From contig NZ_VTPZ01000006.1 of NCBI RefSeq assembly GCF_008638305.1, positions 62,001 to 126,000 on the forward strand: DNA of 64,000 bases. Reading direction: 5' to 3'. Origin of the DNA: Pseudomonas profundi (lineage in GTDB: Bacteria > Pseudomonadota > Gammaproteobacteria > Pseudomonadales > Pseudomonadaceae). The translations under genes were made by a program, and so were the position numbers. Below the pieces are notes generated by a model. The model did no database searches. It was not told the origin of the DNA and saw only the letters and a program-made list of their open reading frames with translations. This document shows positions 53,057 through 60,551 of this stretch, one piece after another (positions within the stretch are counted from its first letter, which is position 1; every line of letters starts with the position of its first letter).

Positions 53057-53722
53057 ATGACAATGGCAAAGGTGTTTACGCTGCTGCGGCGCAAGGAAGG
53101 ATGGAGTTGGTCCGAATTCAGTGATTACTGGGCGACTACACACAAGGACCATGCACTCGATTTGGCTCGAGCGGGTTTCTTTAGCGGGTATGTTCAGAAC
53201 CATCTCATCACTGGCCTGCCTGGCTCAACCTGGCCCGCAGCTGATGGCATCCCGGAAATATGGGTGCCATCGATCGACTCGCTGGCTGATCTCGCCGCCT
53301 CCGAGGTATATCAGCAGGGGGCCGGCAGGGATGAGGCGAATTTCACTTCGGGCGCGGTCGATTCGTATATCAGTGCAGGTTCCCCCGAAGCGGGGCTGAC
53401 AGAACTATCACTTCCAACTCCCCGTATACGCCATCTACTGCTTTTACAGACAAACTCACAGAAGCAGATCGACGAAATAGTCGGATGCCTGGATCGGTGC
53501 GATCAAGGTCAGGCTCCGGATCTGCTCATAACAGCTTCTGCTACAGATCCTGATATTCAATGCGTGGTGGTTAGTGGCTTTTGGCCTAACCTGACGGCTG
53601 CCCACAAGGGGGCGTCGGCAATGGCTGCGCTGTTGCTGGAGCTGTCAGACGTGTACCCAGTGAGCGCCGGGGTATATGAAGCGCGAACCGTGGTGAATCC
53701 TCTGACTGGCAAATGGAGTTGA
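53057..53722 (+). CDS. EthD-domain protein, two-part
   Basis: 221 residues. The first ~105 are a dimeric ferredoxin-like EthD domain (VFTLLRRKEGWSWSEFSDYW and THKDHALDLARAGFFSGYVQ). The second half (IRHLLLLQTNSQKQIDEIVG onward) has similar predicted strand-helix pattern and may be a diverged second copy. EthD proteins accompany oxygenase genes but their chemistry is mostly unknown. GTG 53054, ATG 53057 and ATG 53063 are all possible starts. Confidence 0.8.
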   Translation: MTMAKVFTLLRRKEGWSWSEFSDYWATTHKDHALDLARAGFFSGYVQNHLITGLPGSTWPAADGIPEIWVPSIDSLADLAASEVYQQGAGRDEANFTSGAVDSYISAGSPEAGLTELSLPTPRIRHLLLLQTNSQKQIDEIVGCLDRCDQGQAPDLLITASATDPDIQCVVVSGFWPNLTAAHKGASAMAALLLELSDVYPVSAGVYEARTVVNPLTGKWS

Positions 53723-53872
53723 TCCAGGATCAGCCTATTTTTTCGAAGCGCCAGTCCATTTCGCGCCATCCCGACTTTTGCCGTTGTTCGAATGAGCGGT
53801 AGTTAAGCGCTACAGAAAGAATACGTTATCGATACGGCAGACTTGCGCGTCATTTAAATCGATAGTAGTTTT

Positions 53873-53898
53873 ATAAAAACGATCAGGTTGGTTTTTAT
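53873..53898 (+). promoter_or_regulatory. Island operator-like inverted repeat, site 3
   Basis: Arms ATAAAAAC (53873-53880) and GTTTTTAT (53891-53898) around the core GATCAGGTTG. Same spacing and arm sequence as the other island sites. It is 213 bp upstream of the DUF1329 copy 2 start. Confidence 0.82.
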
Positions 53899-53955
53899 TT
53901 GAGTGTGACGAGGCGCGGAGTGAGTGAGAACGCACAGCGCATCTGGATCTGGATC

Positions 53956-54051
53956 ATGCGCCTGCAGAAGCTCGCATGGATCGTTGGCAGCGCCTCAGAA
54001 CCTGGCGCCAGGCTGCTGGCCGGTTATGGTGCGGCAGTGATTGCAATGGAT
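53956..54051 (+). pseudogene. N-terminal remnant of an SDR gene
   Basis: From an ATG at 53956 the frame reads MRLQKLAWIVGSAS, then GARLLAGYGAAVIAMD: the first strand, glycine loop, helix and second strand of a classical SDR, with a few residues deleted in the glycine loop. It aligns in order with the start of the intact SDR at 46387 (MRLNNKVALITGAASG). The similarity ends after about 32 residues. It sits right behind operator site 3, where other units of the island have an intact SDR gene. Confidence 0.5.
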
Positions 54052-54110
54052 AACGGATGGAATGTCACACTGACCCCACTGTCCGATTCTCAGAAAAAAA
54101 GGCAGCAAAT

Positions 54111-55481
54111 ATGAAAACAAGATACTCATCCTTGGCTCTCGCGATGGGCCTGGCAATCAGCGGTTCAGTAATTGCTGCTGTATCCGAGGAGCAGGCTCAG
54201 CAACTGGGCGACAATCTTACCCTGTGGGGTGCGGAAAAGGCCGGAAACGCGGAAGAAACCATTCCGGCCTACACGGGTGGGGTCGAGCCGCCGGCCAGTT
54301 ATGACCCGAGCAGACCGGGTATTCGCCCGGACCCATTCGCCGATGAACAGGTTCTGTTTACCATCGATGCGAGCAATTACACGGAGCATCAGGAGCAGTT
54401 GACCTCGGCTGCGGTGGCTCTGTTTGAAAAGTACCCCGAATTCAAGATCAATGTTTACCCGAGCCATCGCACAGCGCGCTACCCGCAGCATTACCTGGAT
54501 GCAGCGAAAAAGAATGCAACCAGCTGCACACTCGTGGCGGACGGGTTGCAGCTCCAAGGTTGTTGGGCCGGCACGCCTTTTCCTGTTCCACAAAGCGGTA
54601 TTGAGGTGATGTGGAATCGCTACATGAAGTATGAAGGACATGCTTTCATGAGTCAGGACTTGAAGACGACTATCGTTGACGGCTCTGGATCGGTGATTGA
54701 TACAGCAGGGCAAACCCAGTGGAACCAGTATCCTTTATGGGATCCCAGCCGTACCGAACCTCTGGAAGGGGATGAAATCAATGAGATGCTCCGTGCCGAT
54801 TATGACTCTCCGACGCGCAAATCCGGTGAAAAACTGATAATCCATGATTCTCTAAATATGTTGACCAACGCCCGTCGTGCATGGAGTTATCTGCCCGGGC
54901 AGCGCAGAGTCAAGCTTTCTCCTGATGTTGCCTATGACACGCCTTCTCCGGCTGGGGCAGGAATAGGAACGGTCGACGATTCATCGGTCTTTTATGGTGC
55001 CTTTGACCGATACGATTTCGAGTTGATGGGCAAGAAAGAGGTCTACCTGCCATACAACATGTTCAAGATGTACGACACTGAGCAATGTGGCCGCGACGAA
55101 GTATTTACCAAGAATTTTGCCAACCCTGATTGTGTGCGCTGGGAGCTGCACCGTGTATGGGTAGTCGAAGCGACATTGAAAGAAGGAAAGCGCCATATTT
55201 ATCCCCGGCGTACATTCTATTGGGATGAGGACTATCTGGGAGTCGGGATGAGCGCTTCTTATGACAGCACAGGTGCTGTTTACCGAGTGGTGCATTCGGA
55301 AAGCTTTCCCAAATATGAGGGCTACGGGCACATTAGTGGCCAGTTTATTACCCATGACCTTGCAAGCGGAGCTTACGCTCGCCAAGCGTATTCCACAGGC
55401 CGTTCGGGGTGGTATGACATTGAACCCAAGCCAATGAGTTTCTTTTCACCACAAGCGATGAGCGCTGGCGGCGTCAGATAA
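54111..55481 (+). CDS. DUF1329 family exported protein (copy 2)
   Basis: 456 residues with a signal peptide of about 21 residues (MKTRYSSLALAMGLAISGSV is its start). It shares IPAYTG, RPDPFADE, YPSHRTA and the central LPGQRRVKLSPDVAYDTPSP with copy 1 and is similar along its length. Start at 54111 is chosen because the signal peptide begins there; the frame is open upstream to 54057. It appears to be alone in its unit, with a terminator-like hairpin after it. Confidence 0.9.
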   Translation: MKTRYSSLALAMGLAISGSVIAAVSEEQAQQLGDNLTLWGAEKAGNAEETIPAYTGGVEPPASYDPSRPGIRPDPFADEQVLFTIDASNYTEHQEQLTSAAVALFEKYPEFKINVYPSHRTARYPQHYLDAAKKNATSCTLVADGLQLQGCWAGTPFPVPQSGIEVMWNRYMKYEGHAFMSQDLKTTIVDGSGSVIDTAGQTQWNQYPLWDPSRTEPLEGDEINEMLRADYDSPTRKSGEKLIIHDSLNMLTNARRAWSYLPGQRRVKLSPDVAYDTPSPAGAGIGTVDDSSVFYGAFDRYDFELMGKKEVYLPYNMFKMYDTEQCGRDEVFTKNFANPDCVRWELHRVWVVEATLKEGKRHIYPRRTFYWDEDYLGVGMSASYDSTGAVYRVVHSESFPKYEGYGHISGQFITHDLASGAYARQAYSTGRSGWYDIEPKPMSFFSPQAMSAGGVR

Positions 55482-55492
55482 TCCTTGCGGGC

Positions 55493-55532
55493 GCACTCTA
55501 GACAATAGGGTGCGCGAATAACTTTTTTTTCG
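55493..55532 (+). terminator. Probable terminator after DUF1329 copy 2
   Basis: GCGCAC (55493-55498) pairs with GTGCGC (55512-55517); a run of eight T begins 8 bases after the stem. The distance makes it less ideal than a textbook terminator, but it separates two units, each with its own operator-like site. Confidence 0.55.
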
Positions 55533-55627
55533 TCGCTAAGTCGGATGATGTTCGGCGCTCTTATGCTTTCCATAGACGCGTGAATCTCCCGGTACTCGCG
55601 ACTATTACAACTAGGTAGTGGTCTATA

Positions 55628-55649
55628 AAAAACGATCAATCCGGTTTGT
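55628..55649 (+). promoter_or_regulatory. Island operator-like inverted repeat, site 4
   Basis: Left arm AAAAAC (55628-55633), core GATCAATCCG, right arm GTTTGT (55644-55649). The left half is perfect and the right half has decayed by one position in GTTTT. It is 86 bp upstream of the SDR gene at 55735. Confidence 0.65.
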
Positions 55650-55734
55650 TAGTGGCGCGCGCAAGGCTGCTGCACGATCGCAAGGCGCTACCGCTGACTT
55701 GAAAAACACATTCTGTTATCTCGGAGAACACGTG

Positions 55735-56535
55735 ATGAAACGACTTGAGAACAAGGTTGCCCTGATACTCGGTGCTGATAGCCGGGACAATATGGGCCAG
55801 GACATCGCCCGACGTTTCGCAGACGAAGGGGCACGAATGGTGATTTCCGGGCGTAATGCAGAGGAGCTGGCTCGCTTCGCCGATGAGATCGGCGGCACCC
55901 ATGTCGCCTGCGACATCACTTCGAAGTCCGAGCTGAAAGCAGCCATGGCCCATGCCAGAGAGTGGGGTGGGCGGCTGGACGTGGCGGTCAACTGCGTCGG
56001 CTGGGGTCTGACTCAAGGCTTCCTGGAAACTGGGGAGCAGGAGTTGGAGAAGATGATTGCGCTGCAATTCAAAGGGCCGTTCCTGTTTCTCCAGGAGGCG
56101 ATTGAAGGAATGGCGGAAGGCGGTTCGATCATTCAGATCAGCTCCGCCACAACTCGCGCGGTAATCGAGAACTACGCAGCGTATATCGGCACAAAAGGCG
56201 GCATCGACCACGTGGTGCGCTGTGTGGCCAACGAGTTCGGCAGCCGCGGAATACGCGCCAACTGCATCTCCCCAGGCTTGACCGAAACCCCGATGACCGC
56301 TGAGGCCATGGCGACGCCAGGGGTTCGCGAATGCTTCACTGCGCGTTATCCGCTGGGACGCATTGGTACCACGGCAGACATCGCCGCCGCTGCTGTGTGG
56401 CTGGCTAGCGACGAATGCTTTATGACCGGCGAGAATCTTCAGGTTAACGGCGGCTTGCTGCTTCGAAGTAATCCCACCGGTGCTGACGTCGGTGCCGCAG
56501 TGGAAAAGGCCATGGCGGCACAAGCCAAGGGCTGA
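55735..56535 (+). CDS. SDR-family oxidoreductase with unusual glycine motif (paralogue B)
   Basis: 266 residues, close paralogue of the SDR at 39388: both share WG-L-(x)-FLET, QFKGPF and the block from GGSIIQISSAT to the C-terminal QVNGGL. Catalytic Ser137, Tyr150, Lys154. Coenzyme loop GADSRDNMG (13-21) and NCVG instead of NNAG. Start at 55735 because GGAG (55723-55726) is 8 bases away; the frame is open upstream to 55618 but that overlaps operator site 4. First gene of the fifth unit. Confidence 0.9.
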   Translation: MKRLENKVALILGADSRDNMGQDIARRFADEGARMVISGRNAEELARFADEIGGTHVACDITSKSELKAAMAHAREWGGRLDVAVNCVGWGLTQGFLETGEQELEKMIALQFKGPFLFLQEAIEGMAEGGSIIQISSATTRAVIENYAAYIGTKGGIDHVVRCVANEFGSRGIRANCISPGLTETPMTAEAMATPGVRECFTARYPLGRIGTTADIAAAAVWLASDECFMTGENLQVNGGLLLRSNPTGADVGAAVEKAMAAQAKG

Positions 56536-56542
56536 AGAAAAG

Positions 56543-56568
56543 GGCGGTTGCGTAAGCACGCAACCGCC
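56543..56568 (+). other. Perfect 11-bp intercistronic hairpin
   Basis: GGCGGTTGCGT (56543-56553) pairs with ACGCAACCGCC (56558-56568) around AAGC. It begins 7 bp after the SDR stop and has no T-run. As a very stable stem between two genes of one unit it may protect the upstream mRNA end after processing. Confidence 0.6.
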
Positions 56569-56656
56569 AGGCTGGAGGACAAACCAAGTATATCGACGAG
56601 CCATGGAGCTCCTTTGCGTCACACCGCTGTAGCAATAACAACAAAAGGATCACAGC

Positions 56657-57409
56657 ATGCAATTCAAAGACAAAGTGGTACTGGTCACGGGCGCCAGTGG
56701 CGGCATAGGCGCTGGAACGGCGAAAGCTTTTGCCCGAGAGGGTGCAAAGGTGATGCTGGCCGATATCAACGTTGAACAAGGCAAGCAGCGACTGGCTGAG
56801 ATTGAATCTGCCGGCGGTGAAGCCGCTTTTTTCCCCATTGATGTGACCTCTGCCGAGCACATGCAAGCGCTGATCAACGAGACCGTCCGGCGCTTTGGCA
56901 GATTGGATATTGTCCATAACAACGCTGGCATCAGCGGCGGGAATCATTTCACCGCCGATGTCACCGAGACCGAGTTTGACCAAATCGTTGCGGTCAACTT
57001 GAAGGCCGTCTGGCTATGCATGAAGTATTCGATTGAGCAGATGCTTAAACAAGGCGGCGGAGTGTTAGTCAATACCGCTTCGGCGTTGTCGCTCACGACC
57101 ATACCTGGCTCGGCTCCCTATGTTGCTACAAAGCATGCGGTCGCCGGCCTGACCAAAACGGCAGCCACCGAATACGGTGCGCAGAACATCCGCATCAACG
57201 CCGTCTGCCCGGGGGTAATCCGTACCGCCATGCTCAATAGCCACCCGCGTCTGGATGAAATGGAGCCCAAGCTGCTAGCACTACATCCCGCTGGGCGGCT
57301 CGGAGAGATCGATGAGGTGGTCAATGCGGTGCTATGGCTTGCGTCGGACGGCGCTTCGTTCATGCATGGCAGCCTGATGACGGTGGATGGCGGCTGGACG
57401 GCTGCCTGA
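56657..57409 (+). CDS. SDR-family oxidoreductase (classical)
   Basis: 250 residues, classical SDR: TGASGGIG (11-18), Asp36 (NAD preference), HNNAG (88-92 region), Ser142, Tyr155, Lys159 (YVATKHA). Ends with the usual MTVDGGW. Second gene of the unit headed by site 4, 121 bp after the first with a hairpin between. Likely oxidises a secondary alcohol; substrate unknown. Confidence 0.92.
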   Translation: MQFKDKVVLVTGASGGIGAGTAKAFAREGAKVMLADINVEQGKQRLAEIESAGGEAAFFPIDVTSAEHMQALINETVRRFGRLDIVHNNAGISGGNHFTADVTETEFDQIVAVNLKAVWLCMKYSIEQMLKQGGGVLVNTASALSLTTIPGSAPYVATKHAVAGLTKTAATEYGAQNIRINAVCPGVIRTAMLNSHPRLDEMEPKLLALHPAGRLGEIDEVVNAVLWLASDGASFMHGSLMTVDGGWTAA

Positions 57410-57481
57410 GTTGGCTGGCTATCCGCGTGCTGTTTTCGCGTCGGTTTCTGATGGTTCCCGAATCTTGGTGAGGGCCTGAGC

Positions 57482-58708
57482 ATGCGCAGCATGTGGTTGA
57501 AAATTATCCTGGTGTATCTGTTCGGCCTGGCGGCGACTTCGCCCCTGGGGATGATGGGACCGCTGGTCAGCGACATTCAGCGGCACTTCGCAGTGAATAG
57601 TCAGGGGGTCGGCATCGCGCTTGCCGGTCAGCTTCTGCCACTGGCGTTCGCTGGAGTACTGATGGGCTGGCTGATCGGCCGGCTCGGGCCGCGGCGATTG
57701 CTGGCCATCGGCGCGGTGTTGATGGCGTTCGGTGCTCTGGTCAACGCCTGGACCGCGCACTTTGCTCTGTTCCGTGGCGCGTTGTTACTGCAGGGGCTGG
57801 CGCTTGTGGCGCTGCTCACGGCGGGCCAAAGCCTGCTCATGATGATGACCTCGGGGCGGCAACAGGTGCAGGCGTTGACGCTATGGTCAACAGTTGCACC
57901 GGTAGGCTTCGCGGTTGGCGCAGTGCTGGTTTCCTTTTTTGCTGGTGGCGAGCGCTGGCAGAGCGGTTTTCTGATTTACGGTGTGGCGCTGATGCTTTTC
58001 AGTCTGGCCAGCCTGCTGCTCCCAGTTATCCGCATGACGCCGGTTGCCGGTAATTTCCGCGTGGTTCTGCGTAATGGCAGCGTCTTGCGTTTTGGTATTG
58101 GTCTTAGTCTCGCCTCCCTGGCGGGGGTCGGCACCAATGTTATCGGTGCGTTGTATCTCAATCAGGTGCATGGAGTCTCGCCGGCCCTGAGTGCGCAGAT
58201 CATGGCCGTGGCGAGCCTGTCCGGCATCGCCGGAAGCGTGGTGACCGGCATGCTGCTTGCGAAGGGCGTGGCGGGGCGCCCCGTCGGCACGCTTATCGTT
58301 GCCATCGCGGTGTGCGGTGGCACAGCGTTCTATGTGCCATGGGGCGTTCTGCCAGTGGCGTTGGCCGGGGCTATCGCTCAGCAGGTAGCCATGGGTGGAT
58401 TCATCGCTATGACCTACTCGTTGCTGCCACGCGTGTTGCCGGATCCGAGCATGTCGGGCGCTGCGGTAGGGCTTGTTGGCCAGATCACCGGCCTCGGTGC
58501 CACCATTGCAGCGCCGCTGTTCCTGGCTGTACTGGCTTGGGGGCAGTGGAGCTATCTGTTATCACTCGTCGTCACCATCTGGGCTGCTTGTCTGCTGTTG
58601 TTGCCGAGGGCGCGCGCGGCTGTCCCGGTTACAGGCGGACCCTTCTCGCTTCGCGACGACCTCGCAAATCAAAGCCTTCCACTCAATAATAAAAGGACCA
58701 CCCCATGA
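57482..58708 (+). CDS. MFS transporter
   Basis: 408 residues with about twelve hydrophobic segments and the MFS loop signature near residues 60-75 (GWLIGRLGPRRLL). It is the only transporter in the island and so a candidate for inner-membrane uptake of the growth substrate or a pathway intermediate; export cannot be excluded. Overlaps the next gene by 4 bases (ATGA). Confidence 0.9.
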   Translation: MRSMWLKIILVYLFGLAATSPLGMMGPLVSDIQRHFAVNSQGVGIALAGQLLPLAFAGVLMGWLIGRLGPRRLLAIGAVLMAFGALVNAWTAHFALFRGALLLQGLALVALLTAGQSLLMMMTSGRQQVQALTLWSTVAPVGFAVGAVLVSFFAGGERWQSGFLIYGVALMLFSLASLLLPVIRMTPVAGNFRVVLRNGSVLRFGIGLSLASLAGVGTNVIGALYLNQVHGVSPALSAQIMAVASLSGIAGSVVTGMLLAKGVAGRPVGTLIVAIAVCGGTAFYVPWGVLPVALAGAIAQQVAMGGFIAMTYSLLPRVLPDPSMSGAAVGLVGQITGLGATIAAPLFLAVLAWGQWSYLLSLVVTIWAACLLLLPRARAAVPVTGGPFSLRDDLANQSLPLNNKRTTP

Positions 58709-59787
58709 CGCTACTCAATCGCCAGCTCTGTCTGAAGTCTCGCCCAGAGGGCGTGCCCAACGAAAATAATGTCCGTCTGCGCAGTTCTCCCCTGCGTCGG
58801 CCTGGCCAGGGACAGGTTTTGCTGCAGAACCTGTATTTGTCGATGGACCCGGCGATCCGAGGCTGGATGAGCGAAAAACCCAGCTATATGCCGCCCATTG
58901 CTTTGGGTGAGCCGGTACGCAGTTCAACCCTGGGCCGCGTAATAGAAAGCTGTCATCCGGATTTCCAGAGTGGAGATATTGTCGTCGGGCTTGCGGCCAA
59001 TGGGTGGGAGGATTTCAGTCTGACCGATGGCGAACAGCTGGATCGCATTGAGCCTGATCCGCGTTTTCCGCTCAGCCATTATTTGAGCGTTTTCAGCGCA
59101 GTGGGTCTGACGCCCTACTTTGGTGTACTGGATATTGGCAAGCCGAAGGCTGGGGAAACGATGTTAGTCAGTGCCGCAGCAGGGGCGGTGGGTTCGCTCG
59201 CAGGTCAGATCGCGCGGATCAAGGGCTGTCGTACCGTGGGTCTCGTCGGAAGCGACGAGAAATGCCGCTGGATCGTAGAAGAGCTGGGTTACGACTGCGC
59301 AATCAATTACAAAAACTGCGGAGACCTGACCAGCGCGATTGCAGAAGCCTGTCCGGACGGTGTCGACAGCTATTTCGATAACGTCGGCGGCGAGATTCTC
59401 GACGCTGCCTTGCTGAACATGAACACCTTCGGTCGGGTCGTGTTTTGTGGCGCTATCGCTCAATACAATACTGAGCAGCCAGTGCCTGGGCCGTTCAACT
59501 ACTGGCAGATTCTTGCTCGCAGTCTCACTGTGCGGGGCTTTATTTCTCCTGAGTTCAAGGATCGGTTTGGCGAAGGCATTGAGGAAATGAGCGGTTGGAT
59601 TGCCGACGGCCGCCTGGTGTTTGTCGAGGATATTGTCGAAGGACTGGAAAATACCCTGGATGCATTTTCCCGCTTGTTCACCGGTGCCAACAAGGGGAAG
59701 TTGATGGTCAAGGTACGAGACGCCTCGGAGCCGGCACCGACGATTGACGAAATCCGGGCTGCCGCACAGGAACCCGCTCATGTTTGA
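58705..59787 (+). CDS. NADP-dependent double-bond reductase, COG2130 MDR family (copy 1)
   Basis: 360-residue medium-chain reductase of the group that includes curcumin/prostaglandin reductases, which reduce the carbon-carbon double bond of enones and need no zinc. The coenzyme loop AAAGAVGS is at 157-164; the N-terminal SMDPAIRGWM and the VGLTPYFG stretch are hallmarks. It lacks zinc-binding Cys clusters. Copy 2 at 62476 is similar throughout. It overlaps the MFS gene upstream and the SDR gene downstream. Confidence 0.92.
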   Translation: MTLLNRQLCLKSRPEGVPNENNVRLRSSPLRRPGQGQVLLQNLYLSMDPAIRGWMSEKPSYMPPIALGEPVRSSTLGRVIESCHPDFQSGDIVVGLAANGWEDFSLTDGEQLDRIEPDPRFPLSHYLSVFSAVGLTPYFGVLDIGKPKAGETMLVSAAAGAVGSLAGQIARIKGCRTVGLVGSDEKCRWIVEELGYDCAINYKNCGDLTSAIAEACPDGVDSYFDNVGGEILDAALLNMNTFGRVVFCGAIAQYNTEQPVPGPFNYWQILARSLTVRGFISPEFKDRFGEGIEEMSGWIADGRLVFVEDIVEGLENTLDAFSRLFTGANKGKLMVKVRDASEPAPTIDEIRAAAQEPAHV

Positions 59788-60541
59788 AGCTCCTGTAACG
59801 GTGATAACCGGCGCAGCAGGAGGGATAGGCCTGGCCCTGGTACGGCACCTGCACGGGTTGGGTCATCGGATTGTACTGGTGGATCTGGAACAGGCCGGCC
59901 TGGAAAAGGCCGCAATGAGCGCAGACCTGGACCCGGCTCGCACGCTCCTGGTCGCCGCGGATGTGTCCCGCGAGGAAGAGGTGAAACGCTATGTCGCTGC
60001 GACGCTGGAGCGTTTCGGAAAAATCGATGGCTTTGCCAATAACGCCGGTATTGAAGGCGCTCCCGCGCTGATCGAGGAGCAATCGGTGGAGATGCTCGAC
60101 CGGGTTTACGCGGTGAATGTTCGCGGTGTTTTTCTGGGTCTTAAACACGTACTGCAGGTGATGCGTCGGCAGGGCAGTGGGGCAATCGTTAATTTGTCGT
60201 CCCTGGCTGGAATCATGGGTGCGCCAACCCACGGCGCCTACGTCATGTCCAAACACGCCGTTATCGGCCTGACCCGTACAGCAGCAGCGGAAGCCGCTGG
60301 CGTTGGCGTGCGGGTCAATGCCGTACTGCCGGGGACAATTAATACCGAGATGATGCGGCGCATCGAACGCGACTCTGGCAACGCTGAAGCCACTGAGGCG
60401 GCCAATCGCGCAGCCACTCCGCTGGGCCGTTATGCCGAGCCGGAGGAAATCGCTAGTGTGATCGCCTTCCTGCTCTCGCCGCAGGCTTCATACGTCACCG
60501 GCTCTCTCTATACCGCCGACGGCGGCATGAGCCCCTTTTAA
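59780..60541 (+). CDS. SDR-family oxidoreductase (classical)
   Basis: 253 residues: TGAAGGIG (10-17), Asp35 (NAD preference), NNAG (87-90), Ser141, Tyr154, Lys158 (YVMSKHA), and the C-terminal YTADGGMSPF. The start at 59780 overlaps the reductase stop by 8 bases; the frame is open upstream to 59744 but that lies in the previous gene. GMC oxidoreductase follows after 10 bp. Confidence 0.92.
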   Translation: MFEAPVTVITGAAGGIGLALVRHLHGLGHRIVLVDLEQAGLEKAAMSADLDPARTLLVAADVSREEEVKRYVAATLERFGKIDGFANNAGIEGAPALIEEQSVEMLDRVYAVNVRGVFLGLKHVLQVMRRQGSGAIVNLSSLAGIMGAPTHGAYVMSKHAVIGLTRTAAAEAAGVGVRVNAVLPGTINTEMMRRIERDSGNAEATEAANRAATPLGRYAEPEEIASVIAFLLSPQASYVTGSLYTADGGMSPF

Positions 60542-60551
60542 GGACACGATC

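Larger units (their letters stand above)
53723..54110. other. 388-bp intergenic region with operator site 3 and an SDR fragment
   Basis: Between the EthD-like gene and the second DUF1329 gene. It contains operator-like site 3 (53873-53898) and the N-terminal SDR-like fragment described separately (53956-54051). The remaining 150 bp on the left show no gene. Confidence 0.6.
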
